Positions 1 to 6,870 of a stretch of 64,000 bases of DNA are shown here, piece by piece. Positions within the stretch are counted from its first letter, which is position 1. Each line of letters starts with the position of its first letter. The translations under genes and the position numbers were made by a program. The stretch comes from Corynebacterium flavescens. GTDB lineage: Bacteria; Actinomycetota; Actinomycetes; Mycobacteriales; Mycobacteriaceae. The DNA lies in the NCBI RefSeq assembly GCF_008693105.1, contig NZ_VXKK01000037.1, positions 54,210-118,209 of the forward strand, in the 5' to 3' direction. Under the pieces are notes generated by a model that saw only the letters and a program-made list of their open reading frames with translations, made no database searches and was not told the origin of the DNA.

Positions 1-94
1 TCACCGCCCTATACTCGTCCCCCGGAGTCCCGTCATTGAACGCGTCGATAGTGATCATTCCGCTGGAGGTAGGGATAGTCTGGGGAGAGGTCAT
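1..94 (-). CDS. Partial prophage protein, unknown
   Basis: The first 31 codons of a minus-strand gene run off the left edge; the protein begins MTSPQTIPTSSGMITIDAF. An AAGGAA ribosome site lies about 8 bases before the ATG at 94. It is downstream of ssb in the same direction and so probably in the same early operon. Too little is present to assign a family. Confidence 0.5.
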   Translation of the reverse strand, partial: MTSPQTIPTSSGMITIDAFNDGTPGDEYRAV

Positions 95-156
95 AGGGGG
101 TTCCTTCCGGTCGCTTGGTTCAGTTTTCGAGCATAGAACACTTGTACGACACGGGG

Positions 157-633
157 TTAGAATGGTGCCGATTCTTCCTGCCCAAAGCCACCTGTGGGGG
201 CGCTATTCCACGGGTCTTGCGCCGGTGACTGCTGTCCCCCGCTCTGGGGTTGTCCGCCACCCTCGCGGGGTGTGCGTGTGACCTGGGCTGTGGCGTAGCG
301 CAGGGACGGCCCTACCTCGTCCACATCGACCTCGAACACGGTGCGGTTGTCGCCCTCCTTGGTTTGGAATGAGCGGGCTTTCAGTCGCCCGGTCACGATG
401 ACCCGCATGCCCTTGACGATGGACTGCGCGACGTTCTCCGCCGCCTGCTTCCACACATTGCAGGTCAAGAACATGGCTTCGCCATCTTCCCACTGGTTCG
501 ACTGCTTGTTGAACGTGCGCGGGGTTGATGCCACCCGGAAGTTGCATACCGCCGCGCCCGCCGGGGTGAAACGAAGTTCGGGCTCGGCAACGACGTTGCC
601 TACCACTGTGATGTTTGTATCTCCTTGTGCCAT
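157..633 (-). CDS. ssb: Single-stranded DNA-binding protein (prophage)
   Basis: Binds ssDNA during phage replication and recombination. The N-terminal ~110 residues form a bacterial-type OB fold (start [15 protein letters not shown], central W-K-Q-A-A-E-N, then [10 protein letters not shown]). A Gly/Gln-rich linker follows, and the acidic tip EESAPF is the usual partner-binding tail in slightly altered form. The ATG at 633 is preferred over GTG 639 because AGAAAGGA sits 7 bases upstream. It lies in a prophage early region with a RecA-fold ATPase and a replication initiator, and is distinct from the SSB-like chromosomal gene at 44228. Two hairpins lie just upstream (654-671 and 685-704). Confidence 0.95.
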   Translation of the reverse strand: MAQGDTNITVVGNVVAEPELRFTPAGAAVCNFRVASTPRTFNKQSNQWEDGEAMFLTCNVWKQAAENVAQSIVKGMRVIVTGRLKARSFQTKEGDNRTVFEVDVDEVGPSLRYATAQVTRTPREGGGQPQSGGQQSPAQDPWNSAPTGGFGQEESAPF

Positions 634-653
634 GAGCACATCCTTTCTGCTTT

Positions 654-704
654 GCCCCTGCGGTCAGGGGCGAATGATTATTTGGTGGGGGTTGCAGCCC
701 CCAC
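654..704 (-). repeat. Start-associated hairpins upstream of ssb
   Basis: Two hairpins. At 685-704 a 7-bp stem GTGGGGG/CCCCCAC encloses the hexaloop TTGCAG (plus-strand reading). At 654-671 the stem GCCCCT/AGGGGC encloses a variant loop GCGGTC. The second is directly followed, on the minus strand, by AGCAGAAAGGA and the ssb start. The family recurs throughout this prophage. Confidence 0.7.
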
Positions 705-712
705 TAGTTTCT

Positions 713-1156
713 TTAGAATCCGGCCTGCTCGTAGCCAGTAAGATCCACACCAGCCGACATACACGCAGTAACAGCCGTGGGCCCAGCGCACGAAATGAAC
801 CAACTATCCCCGTAAATCGTGGCCGAGTTATCCACCTCCCCCGCAGCATGAGCCATAGCCGACGGCGTAACACCCGTATCGTCCACACCCACAACGTAAA
901 TGGTAGTACCGTCCTTGCAGGTGAGGCCTTGGTCAATGATGCCAGTATCGTCACACGTCACCTGGGATTGAAGATAGCGGAGGGCCTGGATCGTGGTTTC
1001 CCACGTGGCGGGGTCTACCTTCTCCGGCTTCGCCGCGCTCGTGGTCGTGCGCGCCGTCGAGGTAGTGGTGGTGGCCTCCTGAGATTCTGATGTGCCGCCA
1101 CACGCCGCCAAAAGCGACACGGCCCCCAACATGGTGATGATTTTTAGAGACTTCAT
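713..1156 (-). CDS. Prophage-encoded lipoprotein
   Basis: 147 residues. A type II signal peptide (MKSLKIITMLGAVSLLAAC) ends in the lipobox LLAAC, so the protein should be lipid-anchored outside the membrane. A Thr/Ser-rich linker (residues ~25-45) is followed by a ~100-residue domain with four Cys that could form disulfides. AAAGGA lies 8 bases before the ATG. Lipoproteins in the early or lysogenic part of prophages are often superinfection-exclusion or lysogenic-conversion proteins; that role here is inference from position only. No family was recognised. Confidence 0.8.
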   Translation of the reverse strand: MKSLKIITMLGAVSLLAACGGTSESQEATTTTSTARTTTSAAKPEKVDPATWETTIQALRYLQSQVTCDDTGIIDQGLTCKDGTTIYVVGVDDTGVTPSAMAHAAGEVDNSATIYGDSWFISCAGPTAVTACMSAGVDLTGYEQAGF

Positions 1157-1194
1157 GGTGTGTTCCTTTTTCAGAGAGATAATGTGAGATTCTT

Positions 1195-1500
1195 CTAACG
1201 CTCGCCCTTGATGATAAAAGTCATCATCGGGGCGGATACGCCCATGCCCTCCGCTAGGGCGGTGAGGGGCACACCGGCGTGCTGTGCCCGTCGGGAGGCC
1301 AGCACCCTGCCCCGCAATGCTTCGTGGACAGCCTCGCGGGCCTGGCGTGCTTCCTCGCGCATTCTTTCCTGCGCCGCGGCGTGAGATTCGGCTAGTGCTT
1401 TCTCCGCCGCCCGCGCATCTTGCAGTGCTTTGTGGGCGGCCAGGGCCTCGGCAGTGGCCTTAGCCTTATGGGCTTGGAGTTCTTCGTCGGTCATACTCAT
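1195..1500 (-). CDS. Coiled-coil protein with C-terminal HTH
   Basis: 101 residues. The first ~70 are Ala/Glu/Lys/Arg-rich and read as one long helix or coiled coil. The last 30 (VPLTALAEGMGVSAPMMTFI) look like a helix-turn-helix of the sigma/XRE sort. AAAGGAAG lies 16-20 bases from the ATG, farther than usual, so ATG 1494 is an equal candidate. Probably a small phage DNA-binding protein of unknown target. Confidence 0.6.
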   Translation of the reverse strand: MSMTDEELQAHKAKATAEALAAHKALQDARAAEKALAESHAAAQERMREEARQAREAVHEALRGRVLASRRAQHAGVPLTALAEGMGVSAPMMTFIIKGER

Positions 1501-1537
1501 TTTCTTGTGCTTTCACTTCCTTTCTATTCTTGTGCAT

Positions 1538-1825
1538 TTAGGTGTCGTCACTAGCGACTTTATCATCTACGTGTAGTGTGATTCTGATTGAGTCCTGCAC
1601 CCCAAGGTCGGTGTTAGGCCCCCAGCCAAGCATGATCCGCCCATCATCATCCAGCGGCACAATTGGCCCTACTTCGCGTTGTGCGATGCGAGTTTGGTAG
1701 CAATCGGGGAATAAGGCGGCATCGTCTTGTGCTTGCTTCAGCTTGGTGAAATAGTCCCCGCTATCCGTCCACTCCCCATCCCACATGTACTGCACCAAAA
1801 ACAAGGTGTGAGCTTCCGGCCTCAT
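1538..1825 (-). CDS. Hypothetical prophage protein
   Basis: 95 residues, acidic, no recognised family. Its ATG overlaps the stop codon of the preceding gene by 4 bases (ATGA), which indicates translational coupling inside a tightly packed phage operon. Trp and Asp are frequent (MWDGEWTDSGDYF), typical of small soluble accessory proteins. Confidence 0.6.
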   Translation of the reverse strand: MRPEAHTLFLVQYMWDGEWTDSGDYFTKLKQAQDDAALFPDCYQTRIAQREVGPIVPLDDDGRIMLGWGPNTDLGVQDSIRITLHVDDKVASDDT

Positions 1826-2031
1826 GCGCCGCGCAAGATTTGTCGCAGTTCGCTCACGGCTTCGCTAAAGCTCACGGTCAACGGGCTGGTTGTGTCTTGA
1901 TAGGTGCTGATGTCGAGGCTTTGCCAGTGCTCGGCCAGCTTCTCGATACCCTCCCTCAGCCTGATTACTTCAGCCACGGCCTCTGGGGCAGACACAGCGA
2001 GGAGTGCCTGCCAATCAGCAGTAGTTCTAGA
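1822..2031 (-). CDS. Hypothetical prophage protein, TTG start likely
   Basis: About 69 residues from a TTG at 2031, which lies within the last codons of the upstream gene just before its TAG. An in-frame ATG at 2064 would give 80 residues but overlap the neighbour by 38 bases. The body (EVIRLREGIEKLAEHWQSL) is predicted helical. No family recognised. Confidence 0.5.
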   Translation of the reverse strand, partial: SRTTADWQALLAVSAPEAVAEVIRLREGIEKLAEHWQSLDISTYQDTTSPLTVSFSEAVSELRQILRGA

Positions 2032-2506
2032 CAATGGAGTACTCCAAAAGAAAATCAGCCTCATAACATGGAAAGAACTTGCCCTTTTCGCTACGCACGA
2101 TGAAACTTCCAGGACTTGCGTATAGATTCCGATCGATTCCTAGGAACGTATTTCTGACATAGAGTTTCCCAAAGATGCTGCTATCATCATTCCACCATGT
2201 TGCGGTTCCACCTCGGCTTTTAACCCATTCTTCGATCTGTTGGGCGTTTTTGCGGGTTCCGTCCCATTGTGCGGCCTCGACCTTTTGCGGGTTCTTGCTG
2301 TCGATCGTTGATCGTTTCCAGTAATGATTAGTGATTGCCATCGTTCTCTCCCAGGTGTCGTGCCCAATGTCCTCGCGGGCGGTTAGCTCACTAACCTCTT
2401 GCATAGCCATGCCCCATGTCGTGCAGCGGACGTAAGACACTCCGTCGATTTCCACACGCCATGGATGGCAGTAGTCATCGTCTTTGCGCACACAGTATCT
2501 ACTCAT
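2027..2506 (-). CDS. Small phage protein with C-terminal PG-type domain
   Basis: 159 residues. The C-terminal ~85 residues have the pattern found in many actinophage accessory proteins: KVEAAQWDGTRKNAQQIEEW, then an ASPGSFIVRSEKGKFFPC segment and a terminal E-A-D-F-L-L. The N-terminal ~70 residues contain paired Cys and Trp and are unassigned. Function unknown. It continues the overlapping gene string. Confidence 0.65.
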   Translation of the reverse strand: MSRYCVRKDDDYCHPWRVEIDGVSYVRCTTWGMAMQEVSELTAREDIGHDTWERTMAITNHYWKRSTIDSKNPQKVEAAQWDGTRKNAQQIEEWVKSRGGTATWWNDDSSIFGKLYVRNTFLGIDRNLYASPGSFIVRSEKGKFFPCYEADFLLEYSIV

Positions 2507-2548
2507 TTTCCCCCTATTCTTGGGTTTATCGTCTGTCCTGATCGCTAC

Positions 2549-2623
2549 CTAGACTCCTAGCACGATGACGATCCACAGGGTGACGTACAGAATCGCTAGG
2601 GCTGCAACTTCTTCCCGGCTCAT
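2549..2623 (-). CDS. 24-residue membrane peptide
   Basis: Short ORF: MSREEVAALAILYVTLWIVI followed by VLGV. It is one hydrophobic segment with a charged N-terminus. Its ATG overlaps the stop codon of the upstream gene (4-base ATGA), as with its neighbours, which argues that it is translated. Role unknown; small phage membrane peptides can affect host membrane or lysis timing, but nothing here shows that. Confidence 0.4.
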   Translation of the reverse strand: MSREEVAALAILYVTLWIVIVLGV

Positions 2624-2979
2624 GGCTTGGCCTCCCAGTCATGCACGAAACGGCGGTGGGTGAAGTCGCATGCTGTGAACGGTGAAATGTCCTCCAATTT
2701 CCATACGGTCGGCCCGCCCTCTTGCCACTCCCCTTTCGCCGGCTCCCCGTCTGCACCCCACGCACGAGGCAGGTCAAAACGCGGGATGAGGCATTTAGTC
2801 ATTACCGAAGCGTCAGTCCTGCCATCGGTCGCCTTTGGGTCTTGCACAGATGACAAACCGTTCTTGTCATGCCGGTAGATGACGCTAAAGCGCTTTTCAG
2901 ATGGGTCGGTGTAGTCACACCACATCCCTTTACATTCTTCCCGCTCCTGCGGGGCCATATCGGCCAATGTTCTAGGCAT
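2620..2979 (-). CDS. Hypothetical prophage protein
   Basis: 119 residues from ATG 2979, which overlaps the upstream gene's TAG (gATGCCTAG). A longer frame exists but would bury this coupling. Several Cys (CKGMWCDYTD, TKCLIP, TACDF) and aromatic residues suggest a small folded, perhaps metal-binding, protein. No family recognised. Confidence 0.6.
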   Translation of the reverse strand: MPRTLADMAPQEREECKGMWCDYTDPSEKRFSVIYRHDKNGLSSVQDPKATDGRTDASVMTKCLIPRFDLPRAWGADGEPAKGEWQEGGPTVWKLEDISPFTACDFTHRRFVHDWEAKP

Positions 2980-3295
2980 CTGCTTCACCCAGCAGCTTTG
3001 CGTAGCTGCGTACCCATTCGTACGGTTCCTCATAAAGGGAATCGCGGGCACTGATCGCCCCGGATCGTCCTGTTTCTCCATCTACATAAGCAGATGATTC
3101 TGCAACGTCACCCGTGGAGATGGTGCACTCCATTTCGGAAGCCAGATACTCAGCTATCTGCTTCGGCACATTGTCGTAGATAGAAATGAATCCAGCGTCG
3201 ATAATCGCTTGTGCAAGTTCATCTGGTTCGAGATAGTCTTTCCCGTTTGAGATGATCGCAGTCAACATTCCCAGCGGAGATAAGTTCCTATTCAT
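2972..3295 (-). CDS. Hypothetical prophage protein
   Basis: 107 residues from ATG 3295 (MNRNLSPLGMLTAIISNGKD). The ribosome site GAGGAA lies inside the end of the upstream gene, and the start overlaps that gene's stop. The sequence is mostly helical with a conserved-looking DELAQAIIDAG motif. Unknown function. Confidence 0.6.
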   Translation of the reverse strand: MNRNLSPLGMLTAIISNGKDYLEPDELAQAIIDAGFISIYDNVPKQIAEYLASEMECTISTGDVAESSAYVDGETGRSGAISARDSLYEEPYEWVRSYAKLLGEADA

Positions 3296-3506
3296 TGGCT
3301 TCCTCCAGTGCTTTGCGGGCTGCGCGCACCTGCGAACCGGTGGCAACAACCACCATTGGATACATCATCTCTCGCGGCTCGGCAGTCGAGCACATGTAAC
3401 CCGCGCCAAAGGTTGTTGATGCCACTTCTCGATGCGTGGCGACGAGAGTATCCAGGTCTAGGGCTTCGAGTTCCTCCGCTGTGCGAATGATCTGCGGGGT
3501 ACTCAT
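3288..3506 (-). CDS. Hypothetical prophage protein
   Basis: 72 residues, MSTPQIIRTAEELEALDLDT. The start is coupled by ATGA to the preceding stop. No recognised domain. Acidic, predicted alpha/beta. Confidence 0.55.
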   Translation of the reverse strand: MSTPQIIRTAEELEALDLDTLVATHREVASTTFGAGYMCSTAEPREMMYPMVVVATGSQVRAARKALEEANE

Positions 3507-3904
3507 TGATTCTTCTCCTCTGCGTAGTTGGCTGCTGCGAGGAATACTCCTGCAATGGCTTTCATATCCTCGGGGTTTAGTCCCTCAAGCGCTTCTTCAG
3601 GGAACTCCGTCCACCCGCCGTACAGCCCGTATTCCTTGCTGTAAGAAATCCACCACTCGTCCTTGCCGGGGGTTTGCCACACGGCTTCGGGAGGCTCGCT
3701 ATCCCACTCTTCGCGGTGCCACTGTGCCCATCCGGGGTGTGACTCTGGAGTCATCGTGGGGGTCGGCAGGTCTGGCGCGAGGAGTCCCGCATCCGCGAGG
3801 GCCTGGGCTATATGCGGACTAACATGGTCTTGCATGTCACGGACACGTGGGGCGGTACGACGCGCCTCGGCAATAATCTCCACCGCTTTCTCTAGGTTGC
3901 TCAT
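3503..3904 (-). CDS. Hypothetical prophage protein
   Basis: 133 residues with an N-terminal helical segment (EKAVEIIAEARRTAPRVRDM) and a Trp-rich middle (WAQWHREEWDSE, DEWWISY). The start overlaps the previous stop by 4 bases. No family recognised. Confidence 0.6.
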   Translation of the reverse strand: MSNLEKAVEIIAEARRTAPRVRDMQDHVSPHIAQALADAGLLAPDLPTPTMTPESHPGWAQWHREEWDSEPPEAVWQTPGKDEWWISYSKEYGLYGGWTEFPEEALEGLNPEDMKAIAGVFLAAANYAEEKNQ

Positions 3905-4125
3905 GCTTGCTCCTTTTCTAGAGCCTGTTTCTTATGGAGGTAGTCGATACCCTCCAACAGAATGATTGCTGGCAAAGCCTTTTCTCTGCCCGGCCAAAGC
4001 TTGAACTTCGCGGTGGAGTGATCAACCCAGGACCAGGCCTCTGTTATGTCTCCATTACTATCTAGAATTAGAGTATCCTCGGCAAGGCCTCGAAGATCCT
4101 TGGGATAGCGCAAAATGTCTCTCAT
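3901..4125 (-). CDS. Hypothetical prophage protein
   Basis: 74 residues from ATG 4125 (MRDILRYPKDLRGLAEDT), coupled by ATGA to the end of the upstream gene; a longer in-frame extension lacks such support. No domain recognised. Confidence 0.55.
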   Translation of the reverse strand: MRDILRYPKDLRGLAEDTLILDSNGDITEAWSWVDHSTAKFKLWPGREKALPAIILLEGIDYLHKKQALEKEQA

Positions 4126-4907
4126 GCTTGCTCCTTGCGGTCTGGTAGAAGCCGGGCCAGGAGGGTGATTTGCCTGTCCGAGCACCAGTTCGCGTAATGG
4201 ATATCGGCATCAGAGACAACCCAGGGGCAGATGCCATCCATGGGGTGGCATCGCTTTGCTATGACTTCCCGGCCAAATGCCCTGGCAAGATACAGCTCCC
4301 CCGCTTTGCAGTCCTCGGGTTTGGGGAGGGGTGCAGGTGATGGTTCCTCTTCGAGGAACGTGAGGGTAGATGGGTCTACATTGCTCCAGTCCCAACCACT
4401 ACTGATTGCGTCGGACAGGTAACAGACAAAGTATCCCCCATTGCGGTGTTCCCTAGGACTCACCACACACCGCCCGTATTTCTCATGCTCTGCCAGGCGC
4501 ATACCCTTCGGCAGAGCAGGGCGGGAACCAGTGGAGGGGGTGGCATCCTCCGCTTCTTTCAGCTTTCGCTCAAGTATGTTGATGCGCATTTGCTGCATTC
4601 CGAATACACCGTCCAGTGCCTCATCCCTGGTAGCGAGGTACTTATTGTCAGCTATGAGCTTTTTCTTGCCGGCCCACAATTCCTCCAACCGCTTCTGTAC
4701 TTCGTCACTCTCGCGGGTGAGGTCAGCGACTCTAGTTTGCAGCTCATTGCGCTCGGCGCGTAGAGCGTCAATTTGCGACCGTATATAGACACGGAACGAC
4801 GTTTTGTTAGCGGCGTCTAGGGCATCGGTGTATATGAGATTGAGCACCTCCTCGACTGGTGCGTCCGTACACGTGATGGTGTGGGTGGTGTTGATGTTGA
4901 TGCTCAT
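4122..4907 (-). CDS. Coiled-coil prophage protein
   Basis: 261 residues. Residues ~45-120 form a long heptad-like coiled coil (DALRAERNELQTRVADLTRE and on). The C-terminal half has aromatic and Cys-rich stretches (KYGRCVVSPREH, GGYFVCYLSD, KRCHPMDGICPWV) that look like a small beta-rich domain. It is the largest of the accessory proteins here and its function is unknown. Start and stop are both coupled to neighbours. Confidence 0.65.
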   Translation of the reverse strand: MSININTTHTITCTDAPVEEVLNLIYTDALDAANKTSFRVYIRSQIDALRAERNELQTRVADLTRESDEVQKRLEELWAGKKKLIADNKYLATRDEALDGVFGMQQMRINILERKLKEAEDATPSTGSRPALPKGMRLAEHEKYGRCVVSPREHRNGGYFVCYLSDAISSGWDWSNVDPSTLTFLEEEPSPAPLPKPEDCKAGELYLARAFGREVIAKRCHPMDGICPWVVSDADIHYANWCSDRQITLLARLLPDRKEQA

Positions 4908-5068
4908 TGCTTCTCCTTATGGCAGTTTGCAGCCTCAGCTGCTTGTCTCGTTTTATGCAGGTTTCCGGCCAGGTCTTTGTATCCAGTGATGGTGGTGAAA
5001 CGGCCAATGGTGCGCACATCAGCTTCACAATGCACACGACCACAATCAGGGCACGGTGGCTTAATCAT
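4904..5068 (-). CDS. Small zinc-ribbon-like protein
   Basis: 54 residues from ATG 5068. It begins MIKPPCPDCGRVHCEADVRT, so C-P-D-C plus a nearby H-C pair suggests a zinc knuckle. It overlaps the preceding TGA by 4 bases. Small zinc-ribbon proteins are common in actinophage early regions; the partner is unknown. Confidence 0.6.
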   Translation of the reverse strand: MIKPPCPDCGRVHCEADVRTIGRFTTITGYKDLAGNLHKTRQAAEAANCHKEKQ

Positions 5069-5442
5069 GCGTAGATCCTTTCGATGATGTCTGCCTCGAA
5101 ATCGCATTCCTGGATGGCCCGACGCATGAATGGGTAGGGCTGCACGCCTACCCGCTTGAGCGTCTGCTCTGATTCGTCGGTGAGCTCATAGCTTTCTGGG
5201 ATAGCATCCATGGCCTGCGCGTCCTCGTCGCCGTCGATCGCTACTTCTGCTTCAACGGTTATCGATATTTGAATACCCACGCCCGGCTGTTGCGGGTGTG
5301 TGACATACCCGTCGATGCGCCACTTCTTGTATTCCTCCGGCAGGTTACAGCGGTCACAAGGGCACGTCGAACTGCCGAAGCAGTGCCCGCGCATGTACCT
5401 ACGATCTTCCTCAGCCAGTGCATTATTCCAACGCCCTCCCAT
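5065..5442 (-). CDS. Hypothetical prophage protein with Cys cluster
   Basis: 125 residues from ATG 5442, whose A is shared with the TAA of the upstream gene (TAATG). A Cys cluster (HCFGSSTCPCDRCNLPEEY, residues ~20-40) suggests a metal site. The C-terminal half is acidic (DGDEDAQAMDAIPESYELTD). Unknown function. Confidence 0.6.
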   Translation of the reverse strand: MGGRWNNALAEEDRRYMRGHCFGSSTCPCDRCNLPEEYKKWRIDGYVTHPQQPGVGIQISITVEAEVAIDGDEDAQAMDAIPESYELTDESEQTLKRVGVQPYPFMRRAIQECDFEADIIERIYA

Positions 5443-5603
5443 TAGAGTGCCCCCAGCCATACCGGCGGCATGGCGATGACCGCACCGAAGATGAAGCCGA
5501 TCAGGATACCAAGGACAAGGGTGAGTAGGGCGAGCCGGAGGCGCTTTTCGAGCTGATCCTCCAGCTTAGCGATGCGAGGATCAAGATTGTTTTTAGTGGT
5601 CAT
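5442..5603 (-). CDS. Small membrane protein
   Basis: 53 residues. A charged N-terminal helix (NNLDPRIAKLEDQLEKRLRL) leads into one hydrophobic segment (LALLTLVLGILIGFIFGAVI). AAAGGAA lies 9 bases before ATG 5603, and the hairpin 5626-5641 lies just upstream. It has the size and shape of phage holin-like or superinfection-exclusion peptides, but no lysin is near, so no role is assigned. Confidence 0.55.
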   Translation of the reverse strand: MTTKNNLDPRIAKLEDQLEKRLRLALLTLVLGILIGFIFGAVIAMPPVWLGAL

Positions 5604-5625
5604 TGACCAGATTCCTTTCTGCTAA

Positions 5626-5641
5626 GCCCGTTGCAGCGGGC
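5626..5641 (-). repeat. Start-associated hairpin, TTGCAG loop
   Basis: GCCCG-TTGCAG-CGGGC, followed on the minus strand by AGCAGAAAGGA and the start of the small membrane protein at 5603. Confidence 0.7.
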
Positions 5642-5656
5642 CATGAGTGAATTTGA

Positions 5657-5956
5657 TTATTGCAAATCTTCGAGCGCGGTCTTGAACTCCTCCAAGGTGT
5701 CCATGAACTCGGAGAGCCGCAGCCGCGTCTCATACAGCGTGGAGGCCTGAAAGTCTTTTACGTCGAGCTTCACGATTGAGAACTCCCATTCTTCCCGCCC
5801 GTGTAGCCATTCAGCGGTGGCGACCGTGTAGTTACTCTGCCTGTAGGTGCAAACGACTTCTACAGACCAATCGTTGACGAGGGCGTCGTAGTTAGAGATC
5901 TCCATCTGGTACGGGGCGCCGTCCGCGTGGAAGATCAGGCTTTGGGATAGTGGCAT
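5657..5956 (-). CDS. Hypothetical prophage protein
   Basis: 99 residues, beta-rich N-terminus (SLIFHADGAPYQMEISNYD) and a helical C-terminus (LRLSEFMDTLEEFKTALEDL). AGAAAGGA lies 6 bases before the ATG. It is preceded by the hairpin at 5977-5992. No family recognised. Confidence 0.6.
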   Translation of the reverse strand: MPLSQSLIFHADGAPYQMEISNYDALVNDWSVEVVCTYRQSNYTVATAEWLHGREEWEFSIVKLDVKDFQASTLYETRLRLSEFMDTLEEFKTALEDLQ

Positions 5957-5976
5957 CGCGTTTCCTTTCTGCTGTT

Positions 5977-5992
5977 GGCCCTTGCAGAGGCC
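5977..5992 (-). repeat. Start-associated hairpin, TTGCAG loop
   Basis: GGCC-c-TTGCAG-a-GGCC, followed on the minus strand by AGCAGAAAGGA and the ATG at 5956. Confidence 0.65.
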
Positions 5993-6038
5993 GGTGAGTG
6001 TGGGCGTGATTACGGTATGCGCCCCCCACCCGTTATGG

Positions 6039-6329
6039 TTACTTCACCGAGAAGTAGGGGAGACCCGGCAAGCAGGCCAGTTCTAAGTCGTCCTTGGTTG
6101 CTCCCAAGACCATAGCCACGGAGGCCAGTTCCTGCAGGGCGGTGTTCAGCTTGGCGACCTCGGTGGTATCCGGAACGAACAAAATCCGCTCGTTGTTGAG
6201 GAGGCGGTCCTGGGCGGCTGCAGATTCCTGGGAAACCTTGATCAGTGCTTCGTTCAGGTCGTCGCTACAAGCAGCGATTTTGTTTAGGACTGTGGCGAGA
6301 GCTTTGGTTTCGACGATTACGGTGTTCAT
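6039..6329 (-). CDS. Hypothetical prophage protein
   Basis: 96 residues, almost wholly helical (ALATVLNKIAACSDDLNEAL), no family recognised. AGAAAGGA lies 7 bases before the ATG, and the hairpin 6349-6364 lies just upstream. It is the first gene after the promoter at 6386-6414. Confidence 0.6.
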   Translation of the reverse strand: MNTVIVETKALATVLNKIAACSDDLNEALIKVSQESAAAQDRLLNNERILFVPDTTEVAKLNTALQELASVAMVLGATKDDLELACLPGLPYFSVK

Positions 6330-6348
6330 GGTGTGGTCCTTTCTGCTT

Positions 6349-6364
6349 AGGGGTTGCAGCCCCT
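6349..6364 (-). repeat. Start-associated hairpin, TTGCAG loop
   Basis: AGGGG-TTGCAG-CCCCT, followed on the minus strand by AGCAGAAAGGA and the ATG at 6329. Confidence 0.7.
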
Positions 6365-6385
6365 TGTTTCTTGCTTACCTTTTTA

Positions 6386-6414
6386 ACAATACACAGCTGT
6401 TAGATGTTTGTAAA
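6386..6414 (-). promoter_or_regulatory. Predicted prophage promoter
   Basis: Minus-strand -35 TTTACA (6409-6414) and -10 TATTGT (6386-6391) are separated by exactly 17 bases, in the 109-base gap between the replication genes and the accessory operon. It would drive the gene at 6039 and the genes downstream. The spacer contains the dyad ACAGCTGT, a possible operator. Confidence 0.55.
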
Positions 6415-6438
6415 GTCATAGGGGATAACTAGCAATAA

Positions 6439-6870
6439 TTACCTTTTACGCGCCTCCGCCAGCCGTCGTTTAAGCTCCTCGAAATCACGATCATTAGGCG
6501 GCTCAATCTCCGCCAAATCACGCGGGGGAACCGCGCCAGGACGGTATGCGGGCCCCAGCATTCGCCGGTACTTTTCCTCTAGCCTCACGGCCCTAAACCG
6601 CTCTAGCTCCGCCTTGCCCGCCGGGGTAGATTCCCACCGCTGTACCGCAATCCTCGCAGCATTCAGGATGTCCCTTGGGGTGCACATCCGATCTCCTACC
6701 AACTCGGTTGCCCACACCAGCACAGCATCACGCCATACCGCATCGGGGAGCTCACGATTAAGGGCGATCGCCCAATCGTCTTTTACTTCTGGGCTGGGCA
6801 CGGGGAACCGATCGGGGGCGAGGTTCTTGCCCAGATGGAGGATTTTCTTCGCTAGATTCGCGTCTACCAC
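6439..6870 (-). CDS. Replication-associated hypothetical protein
   Basis: 143 residues. The segment WRDAVLVWATELVGDRMCTP followed by RDILNAAR resembles small phage proteins that sit directly behind replication initiators and may act as helicase loader or adaptor. It overlaps the initiator's end by 7 bases. A basic, charged C-terminus ends in RRLAEARKR. The role is inferred from position. Confidence 0.55.
   Translation of the reverse strand: MVDANLAKKILHLGKNLAPDRFPVPSPEVKDDWAIALNRELPDAVWRDAVLVWATELVGDRMCTPRDILNAARIAVQRWESTPAGKAELERFRAVRLEEKYRRMLGPAYRPGAVPPRDLAEIEPPNDRDFEELKRRLAEARKR

Noticed and set aside
5442..5603. Holin assignment for the small membrane protein
   Set aside because: No endolysin or lysis gene lies nearby, and one membrane segment is not diagnostic.
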